Position numbers and translations under genes: made by a program. A stretch of DNA of 64,000 nucleotides, taken from contig NZ_CP108370.1 of NCBI RefSeq assembly GCF_035953295.1, positions 1,736,001-1,800,000 on the forward strand. The letters run 5' to 3'. The number at the start of each line of letters is the position of its first letter. Positions within the stretch are counted from its first letter, which is position 1. This DNA is from Streptomyces sp. NBC_01335 (GTDB taxonomy: Bacteria; Actinomycetota; Actinomycetes; Streptomycetales; Streptomycetaceae). Below the pieces are notes generated by a model, which worked only from the letters and a program-made list of their open reading frames with translations, was not told the DNA's origin and ran no database searches. This document shows positions 26,972 through 36,115 of the stretch, piece after piece.

Positions 26972-29059
26972 GTGAGCACCAAGCCGACCACCACAGACCT
27001 TCAGTGGACCGAATTGGACCAGCGGGCCGTGGACACTGTCCGCGTTCTCGCAGCCGACGCCGTACAGAAGGTCGGAAACGGCCACCCGGGCACGGCGATG
27101 AGCCTGGCTCCGGCCGCGTACACCCTCTTCCAGAAGGTGATGCGGCACGACCCCGCGGACGCCGACTGGACGGGCCGCGACCGTTTCGTGCTGTCCGCGG
27201 GCCACTCCAGCCTGACTCTGTACATCCAGCTGTACCTGGCCGGCTACGGCCTTGAGCTGGACGACCTGAAGTCCTTCCGCACCTGGGGTTCGAAGACCCC
27301 GGGCCACCCGGAGTACGGCCACACCACGGGCGTCGAGACCACCACGGGCCCGCTGGGCCAGGGTGTCGCCAACGCCGTGGGCATGGCGATGGCCGCCCGC
27401 TACGAGCGCGGTCTGTTCGACCCCGAGGCGGCGCCCGGCACCTCGCCGTTCGACCACAACGTCTGGGTCATCGCCGGCGACGGCTGCCTCCAGGAGGGCA
27501 TCTCCGCCGAGGCGTCCTCGATGGCGGGGCACCAGAAGCTCGGCAACCTGATCCTGCTCTGGGACGACAACCACATCTCGATCGAGGGCGACACGGAGAC
27601 CGCGGTCTCCGAGGACACCCTGAAGCGGTACGAGGCGTACGGCTGGCACGTCCAGCGCGTGGAGCAGCTCCCCGACGGCGACCTGGACCCGGCGGGTCTG
27701 TACGACGCGCTGCAGGCCGCCAAGGCCGAGACCGAGCGTCCGTCGTTCATCGCGGCCCGCTCGATCATCGCCTGGCCCGCCCCGAACGCCCAGAACACCG
27801 AGGCCGCGCACGGCTCGGCGCTCGGCGACGACGAGATCGCCGCGACCAAGCGGGTCCTGGGCTTCGACCCGGAGAAGACCTTCGAGGTCTCCGACGAGGT
27901 CCTCTCGCACACCCGTGAGGCGCTGGACCGCGGCCGCGACGCCAAGGCCGAGTGGGAGAAGTCCTTCGCCGCCTGGCGCACCGCCAACCCGGAGCGCGCC
28001 GCCGAGTTCGACCGGATCGACGCGGGCGAGCTGCCCGAGGGCTGGGAGGAGAAGCTCCCCGTCTTCGAGGCCGGCACCTCCGTCGCCACCCGTGCCGCGT
28101 CCGGCAAGGTGCTCCAGGCCCTCGGTGAGGTCATCCCCGAGCTGTGGGGCGGCTCCGCCGACCTCGCCGGTTCGAACAACACCACGATCGACAAGTCGTC
28201 GTCGTTCCTCCCGGCCGGCAACCCGCTGCCCGAGGCGAACCCGTACGGCCGCACGATCCACTTCGGTATCCGCGAGCACTCCATGGCCGCGGAGATGAAC
28301 GGCATCACGCTGCACGGCAACACCCGCGTGTACGGCGGCACCTTCCTGGTGTTCTCCGACTACATGCGCAACGCCGTCCGCCTGTCCGCGCTGATGCACC
28401 TGCCGGTGACGTACGTCTGGACGCACGACTCCATCGGTCTGGGCGAGGACGGCCCGACGCACCAGCCGGTCGAGCACGTCGCGTCGCTGCGCGCCATCCC
28501 GGGCCTGAACGTCGTGCGCCCGGCCGACGCCAACGAGACGGCCATCGCCTGGCGCGAGATCCAGCGCCGCTGGACCAAGGTCTTCGGCAAGGGTGCCCCG
28601 CACGGTCTGGCGCTCACCCGCCAGGGCGTGCCGACGTACGAGGCGAACGACGACGCGGCCAAGGGCGGCTACGTGCTGTTCGAGGCCGACGGCGGCGAGC
28701 CGCAGGTCGTCCTCATCGGCACCGGTTCCGAGGTCCACCTCGCCGTCGAGGCGCGCGAGCAGCTCCAGGCGGCCGGTGTGCCGACCCGGGTCGTCTCGAT
28801 GCCGTGCGTCGAGTGGTTCGAGGAGCAGACCCCGGAGTACCGCGAGAGCGTCCTGCCGAAGGCCGTGAAGGCCCGGGTCGCCGTCGAGGCGGGCATCGGC
28901 CTGACCTGGTACCGGTACGTGGGTGACGCGGGCCGCATCGTGTCGCTGGAGCACTTCGGTGCCTCGGCCGACGCGAAGGTGCTGTTCCGCGAGTTCGGGT
29001 TCACCCCCGAGCACGTGGTCGCCGCCGCCCGGGAATCTCTCGACGCCGCCGCGCGCTGA
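26972..29059 (+). CDS. tkt: Transketolase
   Basis: A 695-residue thiamine-diphosphate enzyme from GTG 26972 ([20 protein letters not shown]). Key segments are [25 protein letters not shown], the TPP/Mg motif [19 protein letters not shown] to WDDN, the catalytic [14 protein letters not shown] and the phosphate-binding [18 protein letters not shown]. It moves two-carbon units in the non-oxidative pentose-phosphate pathway. It heads the tkt-tal-zwf-opcA-pgl cluster, with only 35 bp to tal, so cotranscription is likely. Confidence 0.97.
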   Translation: MSTKPTTTDLQWTELDQRAVDTVRVLAADAVQKVGNGHPGTAMSLAPAAYTLFQKVMRHDPADADWTGRDRFVLSAGHSSLTLYIQLYLAGYGLELDDLKSFRTWGSKTPGHPEYGHTTGVETTTGPLGQGVANAVGMAMAARYERGLFDPEAAPGTSPFDHNVWVIAGDGCLQEGISAEASSMAGHQKLGNLILLWDDNHISIEGDTETAVSEDTLKRYEAYGWHVQRVEQLPDGDLDPAGLYDALQAAKAETERPSFIAARSIIAWPAPNAQNTEAAHGSALGDDEIAATKRVLGFDPEKTFEVSDEVLSHTREALDRGRDAKAEWEKSFAAWRTANPERAAEFDRIDAGELPEGWEEKLPVFEAGTSVATRAASGKVLQALGEVIPELWGGSADLAGSNNTTIDKSSSFLPAGNPLPEANPYGRTIHFGIREHSMAAEMNGITLHGNTRVYGGTFLVFSDYMRNAVRLSALMHLPVTYVWTHDSIGLGEDGPTHQPVEHVASLRAIPGLNVVRPADANETAIAWREIQRRWTKVFGKGAPHGLALTRQGVPTYEANDDAAKGGYVLFEADGGEPQVVLIGTGSEVHLAVEAREQLQAAGVPTRVVSMPCVEWFEEQTPEYRESVLPKAVKARVAVEAGIGLTWYRYVGDAGRIVSLEHFGASADAKVLFREFGFTPEHVVAAARESLDAAAR

Positions 29060-29094
29060 CGCGTACATACGATCTAGTAGGAGATGTAATTTTC

Positions 29095-30213
29095 ATGACA
29101 GACGCACTCAAGCGCCTTTCCGACGAAGGCGTCGCGATCTGGCTCGACGACCTGTCGCGCAAGCGCATCACCTCCGGCAACCTCGCCGAGCTGATCGACC
29201 AGAGCCACGTCGTCGGTGTCACCACCAACCCGTCGATCTTCCAGAAGGCGATCTCCTCGGGCGACGGTTACGAGCAGCAGCTCACCGACCTCGCGTCCCG
29301 CAAGGTGACCGTCGAGGAAGCCATCCGCATGATCACGACGGCCGACGTCCGTGACGCAGCCGACATCCTGCGCCCGGTCTTCGACGCCACCGACGGCCAG
29401 GACGGCCGGGTCTCCATCGAGGTCGACCCGCGTCTGGCGCACCACACCGTGCCGACCGTCGCCGAGGCCAAGCAGCTGGCCTGGCTGGTCGACCGGCCGA
29501 ACACGCTCATCAAGATCCCGGCGACGAAGGCCGGCCTGCCGGCGATCACCGAGGTCATCGCGAAGGGCATCAGCGTCAACGTGACGCTGATCTTCTCGCT
29601 GGAGCGCTACCGCGAGGTCGTGGACGCGTACATCACGGGTCTGGAGCAGGCGAAGGCCGCGGGCCTGGACCTGTCGAAGATCCACTCGGTCGCCTCCTTC
29701 TTCGTGTCCCGGGTGGACGCCGAGATCGACAAGCGTCTGGACGCCATCGGCTCCGACGAGGCCAAGGCCGCCAAGGGCAAGTCCGCCCTGGCCAACGCCC
29801 GTCTGGCGTACGAGGCGTACGAGGAGCTCTTCTCCTCCGACCGCTGGGCCGCCCTCGACAAGGCGCAGGCCAACAAGCAGCGTCCGCTGTGGGCCTCCAC
29901 CGGTGTCAAGGACCCGTCGCTCAAGGACACTCTGTACGTCGACGAGCTCGTCGCGCCGAACACGGTCAACACCATGCCGGAGGCGACCCTGGAGGCCGTC
30001 GCCGACCACGGGCAGATCACCGGCAACACGGTCGCCGGCGGCTACGACCAGGCGCGCGCCGACCTCGACGCGATCAAGAAGCTGGGCGTGAGCTACGACG
30101 AGGTCGTGGCGCTGCTGGAGTCCGAGGGCGTCGACAAGTTCGAGGCCGCTTGGAACGACCTGCTCAAGTCGACCGAGGCGGAGCTCGCGCGCCTCGCTCC
30201 TTCGGAGGGCTGA
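29095..30213 (+). CDS. tal: Transaldolase
   Basis: A 372-residue TIM-barrel enzyme from the ATG at 29095, preceded by [21 protein letters not shown] near residue 40 and the Schiff-base lysine in [14 protein letters not shown] (about residue 143) identify it. The length is that of the long actinobacterial/cyanobacterial class rather than the 220-residue MipB class. It transfers dihydroxyacetone units between sedoheptulose 7-phosphate and glyceraldehyde 3-phosphate. Its stop lies 5 bp before the zwf start. Confidence 0.97.
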   Translation: MTDALKRLSDEGVAIWLDDLSRKRITSGNLAELIDQSHVVGVTTNPSIFQKAISSGDGYEQQLTDLASRKVTVEEAIRMITTADVRDAADILRPVFDATDGQDGRVSIEVDPRLAHHTVPTVAEAKQLAWLVDRPNTLIKIPATKAGLPAITEVIAKGISVNVTLIFSLERYREVVDAYITGLEQAKAAGLDLSKIHSVASFFVSRVDAEIDKRLDAIGSDEAKAAKGKSALANARLAYEAYEELFSSDRWAALDKAQANKQRPLWASTGVKDPSLKDTLYVDELVAPNTVNTMPEATLEAVADHGQITGNTVAGGYDQARADLDAIKKLGVSYDEVVALLESEGVDKFEAAWNDLLKSTEAELARLAPSEG

Positions 30214-30218
30214 CCACT

Positions 30219-31751
30219 TTGTCTGGTGTTCCCGGAGCAAACCCGCTTCGTGACCCCCAGGACCGACGGCTCCCGCGCATCGCGGGGCCGTCGGGCCTGG
30301 TCATCTTCGGTGTCACGGGCGATTTGTCCAGAAAAAAGCTCATGCCCGCCGTTTACGACCTGGCCAATCGCGGCCTGCTGCCGCCGGGCTTCTCGCTCAT
30401 CGGCTTCGCGCGCCGCGACTGGGAGGACGAGGACTTCGCGCAGGTCGTCCACGACGCCGTCGCGGAGCACTCCCGCACGCCCTTCCGCGAGGAGGTCTGG
30501 CAGCAGCTGAGCCAGGGCATGCGGTTCGTGCCCGGCAACTTCGACGACGACGAGGCGTTCGAGACTCTCAAGGAGACGATCGACGAGCTCAACAAGGCGC
30601 AGGGCACCGGAGGCAACTTCGCCTTCTACCTGTCCGTGCCGCCGAAGTTCTTCCCCAAGGTCGTCGAGCAGCTCAAGAAGCACGGTCTCGCGGAGCAGAC
30701 GGAGGGCGCCTGGCGCCGTGCCGTCATCGAGAAGCCCTTCGGTCACGACCTGGAGAGCGCGCAGGAGCTGAACCAGCTCGTGCACGACGTGTTCCCGCCC
30801 AACGAGGTCTTCCGTATCGACCACTACCTGGGCAAGGAGACGGTTCAGAACATCCTGGCGCTGCGGTTCGCCAACACGATGTTCGAGCCCATCTGGAACC
30901 GGTCCTACGTCGACCACGTCCAGATCACGATGGCCGAGGACATCGGCATCGGCGGCCGCGCCGGGTACTACGACGGCATCGGCGCCGCCCGTGACGTCAT
31001 CCAGAACCACCTGCTCCAGCTGCTGGCGCTCACCGCGATGGAGGAGCCCGGCTCCTTCCACCCGAAGGCCCTGGTCGCCGAGAAGCTCAAGGTGCTCACC
31101 GCCGTCGAGCTGCCCGAGGACCTGGGCAAGCACACGGTGCGCGGCCAGTACAGCCACGCCTGGCAGGGTGGCGAGGAAGTCCTCGGCTACCTCGAAGAGG
31201 ACGGCATCGACCCCTCGTCGACGACCGACACCTTCGCGGCGATCAAGCTGACGGTCAACAACCGCCGCTGGGCGGGCGTCCCGTTCTACCTCCGTACCGG
31301 AAAGCGGCTCGGCCGCCGGGTCACGGAGATCGCGGTCGTCTTCAAGCGCGCCCCGTACCTTCCGTTCGAGTCCGGTGCGACGGAGGAGCTGGGCGGCAAC
31401 GCCCTGGTCATCCGCGTCCAGCCGGACGAGGGTGTGACGGTGCGGTTCGGCTCGAAGGTGCCGGGCACCTCCATGGAGGTCCGGGACGTCACGATGGACT
31501 TCGCCTACGGCGAGTCCTTCACCGAGTCCAGCCCGGAGGCGTACGAGCGGCTCATCCTCGATGTGCTGCTCGGTGACGCCAACCTCTTCCCCCGCCACCA
31601 GGAGGTCGAGCTCTCCTGGAACATCCTCGACCCGATCGAGGAGTACTGGGAAAAGAACGGCAAGCCCGCTCAGTACCCGGCCGGTACCTGGGGTCCGGCC
31701 GAGGCTGACGAGATGCTCGCACGCGACGGACGGAGCTGGCGCCGGCCATGA
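30219..31751 (+). CDS. zwf: Glucose-6-phosphate 1-dehydrogenase
   Basis: A 510-residue enzyme. TTG 30219 (LSGVPGANPLRD) is the best start, with GGAGGGC 9 bp upstream; no ATG or GTG fits the family N-terminus. The NADP site is VIFGVTGDLSRKKLMPAVYD and the active site is RIDHYLGKETVQN with its catalytic His and Lys. It makes 6-phosphogluconolactone and NADPH, the entry to the oxidative pentose-phosphate pathway. It overlaps opcA by 4 bp, so synthesis of enzyme and assembly factor is coupled. Confidence 0.96.
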   Translation: MSGVPGANPLRDPQDRRLPRIAGPSGLVIFGVTGDLSRKKLMPAVYDLANRGLLPPGFSLIGFARRDWEDEDFAQVVHDAVAEHSRTPFREEVWQQLSQGMRFVPGNFDDDEAFETLKETIDELNKAQGTGGNFAFYLSVPPKFFPKVVEQLKKHGLAEQTEGAWRRAVIEKPFGHDLESAQELNQLVHDVFPPNEVFRIDHYLGKETVQNILALRFANTMFEPIWNRSYVDHVQITMAEDIGIGGRAGYYDGIGAARDVIQNHLLQLLALTAMEEPGSFHPKALVAEKLKVLTAVELPEDLGKHTVRGQYSHAWQGGEEVLGYLEEDGIDPSSTTDTFAAIKLTVNNRRWAGVPFYLRTGKRLGRRVTEIAVVFKRAPYLPFESGATEELGGNALVIRVQPDEGVTVRFGSKVPGTSMEVRDVTMDFAYGESFTESSPEAYERLILDVLLGDANLFPRHQEVELSWNILDPIEEYWEKNGKPAQYPAGTWGPAEADEMLARDGRSWRRP

Positions 31752-32827
31752 AGATCGATCTCACGGAAACCACGTCCAGCAAGATCAACAACGCGCTGAT
31801 CTCGGCCCGCCGTGCCATCGGCACCCCGGCCATCGGCATGGTGCTCACGCTGGTCGTCGTCACGGACGAGGAGAACGCCTACGACGCCCTCAAGGCGGCG
31901 AGCGACTCCTCCCGCGAGCACCCCTCGCGGATCATCGCGGTGATCAAGCGGGTCAGCCGCTCGCCGCGCAGCCGTCGCGACGCGCGTCTCGACGCCGAGA
32001 TCCGGGTCGGTTCCGACTCGGGCACCGGTGAGACGGTCGTCCTGCGGCTCCACGGCGAACTCGCCAACCACGCCCAGTCGGTGGTCCTGCCGCTGCTGCT
32101 GCCGGACGCCCCGGTCGTGGTGTGGTGGGCCGAGGACGCCCCGGCCGACCCGGCGAAGGACCCGCTCGGCGCGCTCGCCCAGCGCCGCATCACGGACGCC
32201 TACTCCGCCGAGCACCCGCTCGACGAGCTGGCCGTCCGCGCGGCGACGTACGAGCCCGGCGACACGGACCTGACGTGGACCCGCATCACGCCGTGGCGTT
32301 CGATGCTGGCCGCCGCGCTGGACCAGCAGTCCGCGCAGGTCGTCTCGGCGACCGTCGAGGGCGAGAAGGACAACCCGAGCTGCGAGCTGCTCGCCATGTG
32401 GCTCACGGACCGGCTCGGTGTCCCGGTGGGGCGCACGTTCTCGCAGGGGCCCGGTCTGACCGCGGTCCGCATGGAGACGAAGAACGGCCCGATCGTTCTC
32501 GACCGTGCGGACGGCTCGCTGGCCACCCTCTCGATGTCCGGTCAGCCCGACCGCGGCGTGGCGCTCAAGCGGCGCGACACCGCCGAGCTGCTGGCGGAGG
32601 AGCTGCGACGCCTCGACCCGGACAACACCTACGCCACCACGGTGAAGGTCGGCGTCGACAAGCTGAGCGGCCCCGGCGAGGTCGCGGCCGCGGCTTCCGC
32701 CACTCCCGCGCCGGAAGCCGCGGATGCTCCGGACGCGGCTGCGGAACAGGCGCCGGAGGCCGAGAAGCCGAAGGCCGCCGCTCCCGCGAAGAAGGCCGCC
32801 CCGGCCAAGAAGGCGGCGTCCAAGTGA
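31748..32827 (+). CDS. opcA: OpcA, glucose-6-phosphate dehydrogenase assembly protein
   Basis: A 359-residue protein from the ATG at 31748 (ATGA overlap with zwf). Family landmarks are SSKINNALISARRAIGTPA, the central LPLLLPDAPVVVWW and WTRITPWRSMLAAALDQ. OpcA is needed for G6PDH assembly and redox activation in cyanobacteria and actinobacteria. The last 45 residues are odd: an acidic Ala/Pro/Glu stretch and then PAKKAAPAKKAASK, like a histone-H1 tail, beyond the conserved domain. The gene overlaps pgl by 4 bp. Confidence 0.94.
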   Translation: MKIDLTETTSSKINNALISARRAIGTPAIGMVLTLVVVTDEENAYDALKAASDSSREHPSRIIAVIKRVSRSPRSRRDARLDAEIRVGSDSGTGETVVLRLHGELANHAQSVVLPLLLPDAPVVVWWAEDAPADPAKDPLGALAQRRITDAYSAEHPLDELAVRAATYEPGDTDLTWTRITPWRSMLAAALDQQSAQVVSATVEGEKDNPSCELLAMWLTDRLGVPVGRTFSQGPGLTAVRMETKNGPIVLDRADGSLATLSMSGQPDRGVALKRRDTAELLAEELRRLDPDNTYATTVKVGVDKLSGPGEVAAAASATPAPEAADAPDAAAEQAPEAEKPKAAAPAKKAAPAKKAASK

Positions 32828-33606
32828 GTACCCCGCAACTGGTCGTGCACCGCGACAAGGAGCTGATGGCGCAGGCCGCGGCGGCCCGGCTGATCACGAA
32901 GATCGTGGACGCCCAGGCCGCTCGTGGATACGCCTCGGTCGTGCTGACCGGCGGGCGCAACGGCAACGGCCTGCTGGCCGCGCTGGCCGCCGCGCCCGCC
33001 CGGGACGCGATCGACTGGTCGCGGCTCGACCTGTGGTGGGGCGACGAGCGGTTCGAGCCGGACGGCGACCCGGAGCGCAACGTCACGCAGGCCCGTGAGG
33101 CCCTGCTGGACGCGGTCGCCCTGGACCCGGCACGGGTGCACCCGATGCCGGCGTCGGACGGTCCGTTCGGGAACGACGTGGACGCGGCCGCCGCGGGTTA
33201 CGCCGCCGAACTCGCGGCCGCCGCGCGTCCGGAGGACCACGGGCCCGTTCCGACGTTCGACGTGCTGATGCTGGGCGTCGGACCGGACACCCATGTCGCC
33301 TCGCTCTTCCCCGAGCTGCCCGCGGTACGGGAGACCGAGCGCACCGTCGTCGGTGTGCACGGTGCCCCCAAGCCGCCGCCCACCCGGGTCACCCTCACGC
33401 TCCCGGCGATCCGGGCGGCGCGCGAGGTGTGGCTGCTCGCGGCGGGCGAGGACAAGGCGGAGGCCGCGGCCATCGCCCTGTCCGGTGCCGGGGAGATCCA
33501 GGCCCCGGCGGCCGGTGCGTACGGCCGTGCCCGGACGCTCTGGCTGCTCGACGCGGCGGCGGCCTCCCGGCTGCCCCGCGATCTCTACCCGCCGGCCTCT
33601 TCCTGA
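32824..33606 (+). CDS. pgl: 6-phosphogluconolactonase
   Basis: A 260-residue protein from GTG 32824, which overlaps the opcA stop. It has the DevB/NagB-like fold: VVLTGGRNGNGLLAAL, WGDERFEPDGDPERN and MLGVGPDTHVASLFP, with the conserved Asp, Arg and His residues. It hydrolyses 6-phosphogluconolactone made by the upstream zwf product. It ends the operon before a strong terminator. Confidence 0.95.
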   Translation: MSTPQLVVHRDKELMAQAAAARLITKIVDAQAARGYASVVLTGGRNGNGLLAALAAAPARDAIDWSRLDLWWGDERFEPDGDPERNVTQAREALLDAVALDPARVHPMPASDGPFGNDVDAAAAGYAAELAAAARPEDHGPVPTFDVLMLGVGPDTHVASLFPELPAVRETERTVVGVHGAPKPPPTRVTLTLPAIRAAREVWLLAAGEDKAEAAAIALSGAGEIQAPAAGAYGRARTLWLLDAAAASRLPRDLYPPASS

Positions 33607-33628
33607 GAGACCGTCACCCGCGTTACGG

Positions 33629-33669
33629 AAAGGCCCGGTTCCGCTCGTCACGAGCGGAACCGGGCCTTT
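33629..33669 (+). terminator. Terminator of the pentose-phosphate operon
   Basis: A perfect 19-bp stem (AAAGGCCCGGTTCCGCTCG and complement), TCA loop, ending in CCTTTCG, 22 bp after the pgl stop. Confidence 0.92.
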
Positions 33670-33700
33670 CGCCGTCGCGGGCCGTGGCAGGCTGGCCCGT

Positions 33701-34069
33701 ATGACGACGCGTATCGGCACCGTGGTGATGGGGACCTCCGACGTCCGGCGGGCGGCCGCGTTCTGGAAGGCCGCGCTCACCTACGTGGAGCGCGAGCCCG
33801 CCGAGGACGACTGGGTGGTCCTGGTCCCCGCCGAGGGCCACGGCGTCGGCCTCGCCCTCGGTCTGAGCGGCCCGGACAGCCCCGTCCAGGAGGTCCCCCG
33901 CGTCCACCTCGACGTCTACACCGAGGACCAGGACGGCGAGGTGGCCCGGCTGCTCGGACTCGGCGCCTCCCGGGTCCAGTGGCCCCACTACCCGGCGGAC
34001 CCGGACTTCGTCGTCCTCTCCGACACCGAGGGCAACCGCTTCTGCGTGATCGACACCACGCACGGCTGA
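33701..34069 (+). CDS. VOC-family protein
   Basis: A 122-residue protein starting MTTRIGTVVMGTSDVRRAAA at the ATG at 33701. The glyoxalase-like modules show in SDVRRAAAFWKAAL and VVLSDTEGNRFCVIDT. Metal ligands are partly kept (His in VPRVHLDVY, Glu in DTEGNRF). No substrate can be named. Its 3' end overlaps the convergent PH-domain gene by 82 bp. Confidence 0.8.
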   Translation: MTTRIGTVVMGTSDVRRAAAFWKAALTYVEREPAEDDWVVLVPAEGHGVGLALGLSGPDSPVQEVPRVHLDVYTEDQDGEVARLLGLGASRVQWPHYPADPDFVVLSDTEGNRFCVIDTTHG

Positions 34070-35610
34070 GGCGTCGTCCCCGCGTCCTCGTCCCACTCCA
34101 GGAACGGGGCCAGCAGCCCCGGTACGGCCTCGGCGGCGAAGGCGAGCCCCTCGCCCACCCCGGTGTCGTACACCGCGTAGGCGCCCGTTCCGGCGGCCGT
34201 GGTGGCCGTGATGTCCATCAGCCCCGCCCGCCGCTGGAAGTACGACTGCCGTACCGTCCAGCCGATCACCCCGGACCGATCCAGGGCCGCCGTCGAGCGC
34301 CGTAGGGTGCCGGAGCGGGTGACCAGGTGGCGGCCGGTCAGGGTGTGGCCGAGGTTGCGGTACGCGTCCAGGGCGAGCGCGGCCGCGATGGGCACGCCCA
34401 CCACCGCGCAGCCCAGCGCGGTCCACAGCAGGACGGGCGTCAGCAGGGCCCCGAGCACGGCCAGGAGCGCCACCGGGGCCAGCGCCGCCGCGAGGGCGCG
34501 CCGCAGCCGGCGGCCCCGGGCGGCGCGCGGGTGGCCGGTCAGGGGCGCGGCGGTGGGGGCGGACTCCTCGCGGAGGACGGCCGCGACGATCCGGTCCGCC
34601 ACCGGCCGGGGCACGGCGGGCAGCAGGGTGCTGTGACTGGCCTCCTTCGCCTCCTCGTCGTGCGCGAGACCGGTGGTGATCGCGTCCACCCGGGCGGCGC
34701 CGAACAGCCGTACGCCCAGGGGCTCCACGCGCTCGGCGCCGCGCAGCCGGGCCTCCTCGACGGTGGTGGAGCGGGAGGTCAGCAGCCCGCGGCGGACCCT
34801 GAGGGTGCCGCCGGGCTCGCGCTCCAGGCGGTAGTTCCACCACATCTCGGTCCAGAGCCCGAGGGCTCCGGCCGCACCGGTGAGGAGGGCCGCCGCGCAG
34901 AGGACGGCGAGCGTCCAGAACAGCGGGAGGGCGCGGAAGAGTTCGACGGTCCAGTGGATGACGTCGCCCTGCGCGCCGGCCCACTCGCTGAGCTGCATCA
35001 CCCCGCCGACCGCCGCGCCGCCGAGCATCGGGGCGACGAAGGAGACCGGGGCGTAGCGGATCCAGCGGGGGTCGAGGACGGCCAGTTCGCCGTCGCTTTC
35101 CCCGGTACCGCCGTCCGCCGCCGCGCCGCGCGCCAGCAGCAGCCGTCGCAGCCGTTCGCCCTCGGTACGGGTGACGGGGTCGAGCTCCAGGGTCGATTCG
35201 CCGTCCCGGTGCTCGCCGGTGCCGATCCGTACGGTGACCAGGCCGAGGACCCGCAGCAGCGGGCGCGCGGTGAGGTCGACGGTGCGGACGCGGTCGAGCG
35301 CGAGGGAGCGGCGCCGCACGAGGAAGAGCCCGGAGTGGAGGTCGACGTGTCCGGTGCCGATCCGGTAGCGGGTGCGGCGCCAGCGCACGTGGTCGACGAG
35401 GGCCGCGCAGCCGGTCAGCAGGACGGCCCCGGCGGTTGTCCAGAGTCCGGCCCGGGCGGCGCCGAAGTGGCCGAGGAACCCCATCGCCAGCGGGACGGCG
35501 GTGCCCACCACCACCCCGGCCGTGAGGACCGCGGTGACCAGGGCGGTACGGGCATCGAGGCGGCGCCAGCCGTCGTCGGGCGTGCCCGGGGGGAGGTCGG
35601 CGGACGTCAT
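33988..35610 (-). CDS. Membrane protein with several bacterial PH (YdbT-like) domains
   Basis: A 540-residue protein from the ATG at 35610, which overlaps the stop of the small PH gene by 4 bp. Paired hydrophobic helices (about residues 22-70, 190-250 and 360-410) alternate with three bPH2 domains, seen as RYRIGTGHVDLHSGLFLVRR, YRLEREPGGTLRVRRGLLTS and RHLVTRSGTLRRSTAALDRS. It is the large partner of the YdbS/YdbT-type pair of unknown function at the cell membrane. The last 30 residues (after LEWDEDAG) run antisense over the VOC gene and look like a read-through extension. Confidence 0.85.
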   Translation of the reverse strand: MTSADLPPGTPDDGWRRLDARTALVTAVLTAGVVVGTAVPLAMGFLGHFGAARAGLWTTAGAVLLTGCAALVDHVRWRRTRYRIGTGHVDLHSGLFLVRRRSLALDRVRTVDLTARPLLRVLGLVTVRIGTGEHRDGESTLELDPVTRTEGERLRRLLLARGAAADGGTGESDGELAVLDPRWIRYAPVSFVAPMLGGAAVGGVMQLSEWAGAQGDVIHWTVELFRALPLFWTLAVLCAAALLTGAAGALGLWTEMWWNYRLEREPGGTLRVRRGLLTSRSTTVEEARLRGAERVEPLGVRLFGAARVDAITTGLAHDEEAKEASHSTLLPAVPRPVADRIVAAVLREESAPTAAPLTGHPRAARGRRLRRALAAALAPVALLAVLGALLTPVLLWTALGCAVVGVPIAAALALDAYRNLGHTLTGRHLVTRSGTLRRSTAALDRSGVIGWTVRQSYFQRRAGLMDITATTAAGTGAYAVYDTGVGEGLAFAAEAVPGLLAPFLEWDEDAGTTPQPCVVSITQKRLPSVSERTTKSGSAG

Positions 35611-36110
35611 GTGGCGTCGCCGGGGGTGTCCCGGGTGATGCGGGTCAGGCGTTCGGCGAGCGCGGCGGCGGGTTCGTGCCCGAGGCCCGCGATCCGTACC
35701 GCTCCCTTGGCGGAGGCGGTGGTGACGGTGAGCGTGGCGAGTCCGAAGAGCTGCTCCAGCGGGCCGCGGACCGTGTCGACGGTCTGGATGCGCGACATGG
35801 GCGCGATCCGCCACTCCTGGAGGAAGAGGCCGGTGCGGACGTAGACGGCGTCCTCGGTGACCTCCCAGCGGTGGGTACGGAACCACCACCGGGGCAGCCA
35901 AGCGGCACAGCACGCACCGAGCCCGGCCGTGACCGCCGCGGAGAGCAGCAGCCACGGCCGGGCCGGGGTGACGAGGGTGGCGAGGACGCCGAGGACCGTC
36001 AGCGGCGCCGCCGTCAGCAGCAGCCACTGGGCGCGCCACCAGCCGACGGCACGCCGGTCGAGCGAGTGCGCCGGAGGCCTCAGGCGCGGTGTCCCCTCAC
36101 CCTGGACCAC
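35607..36110 (-). CDS. Small bacterial PH (YdbS-like) domain membrane protein
   Basis: A 167-residue protein. GTG 36110 (VQGEGTPRLRPPAHSLDRRA) lies 5 bp after the pgi stop; the ribosome site is weak, so translational coupling to pgi is likely. Two hydrophobic helices (about residues 30-65) are followed by one bPH2 domain, WEVTEDAVYVRTGLFLQEWR to PMSRIQTVDTVRGPLEQLFG. It overlaps its large YdbT-like partner by 4 bp. The pair probably forms a membrane complex; the function is not known. Confidence 0.85.
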   Translation of the reverse strand: MVQGEGTPRLRPPAHSLDRRAVGWWRAQWLLLTAAPLTVLGVLATLVTPARPWLLLSAAVTAGLGACCAAWLPRWWFRTHRWEVTEDAVYVRTGLFLQEWRIAPMSRIQTVDTVRGPLEQLFGLATLTVTTASAKGAVRIAGLGHEPAAALAERLTRITRDTPGDAT

Positions 36111-36115
36111 CGGGC

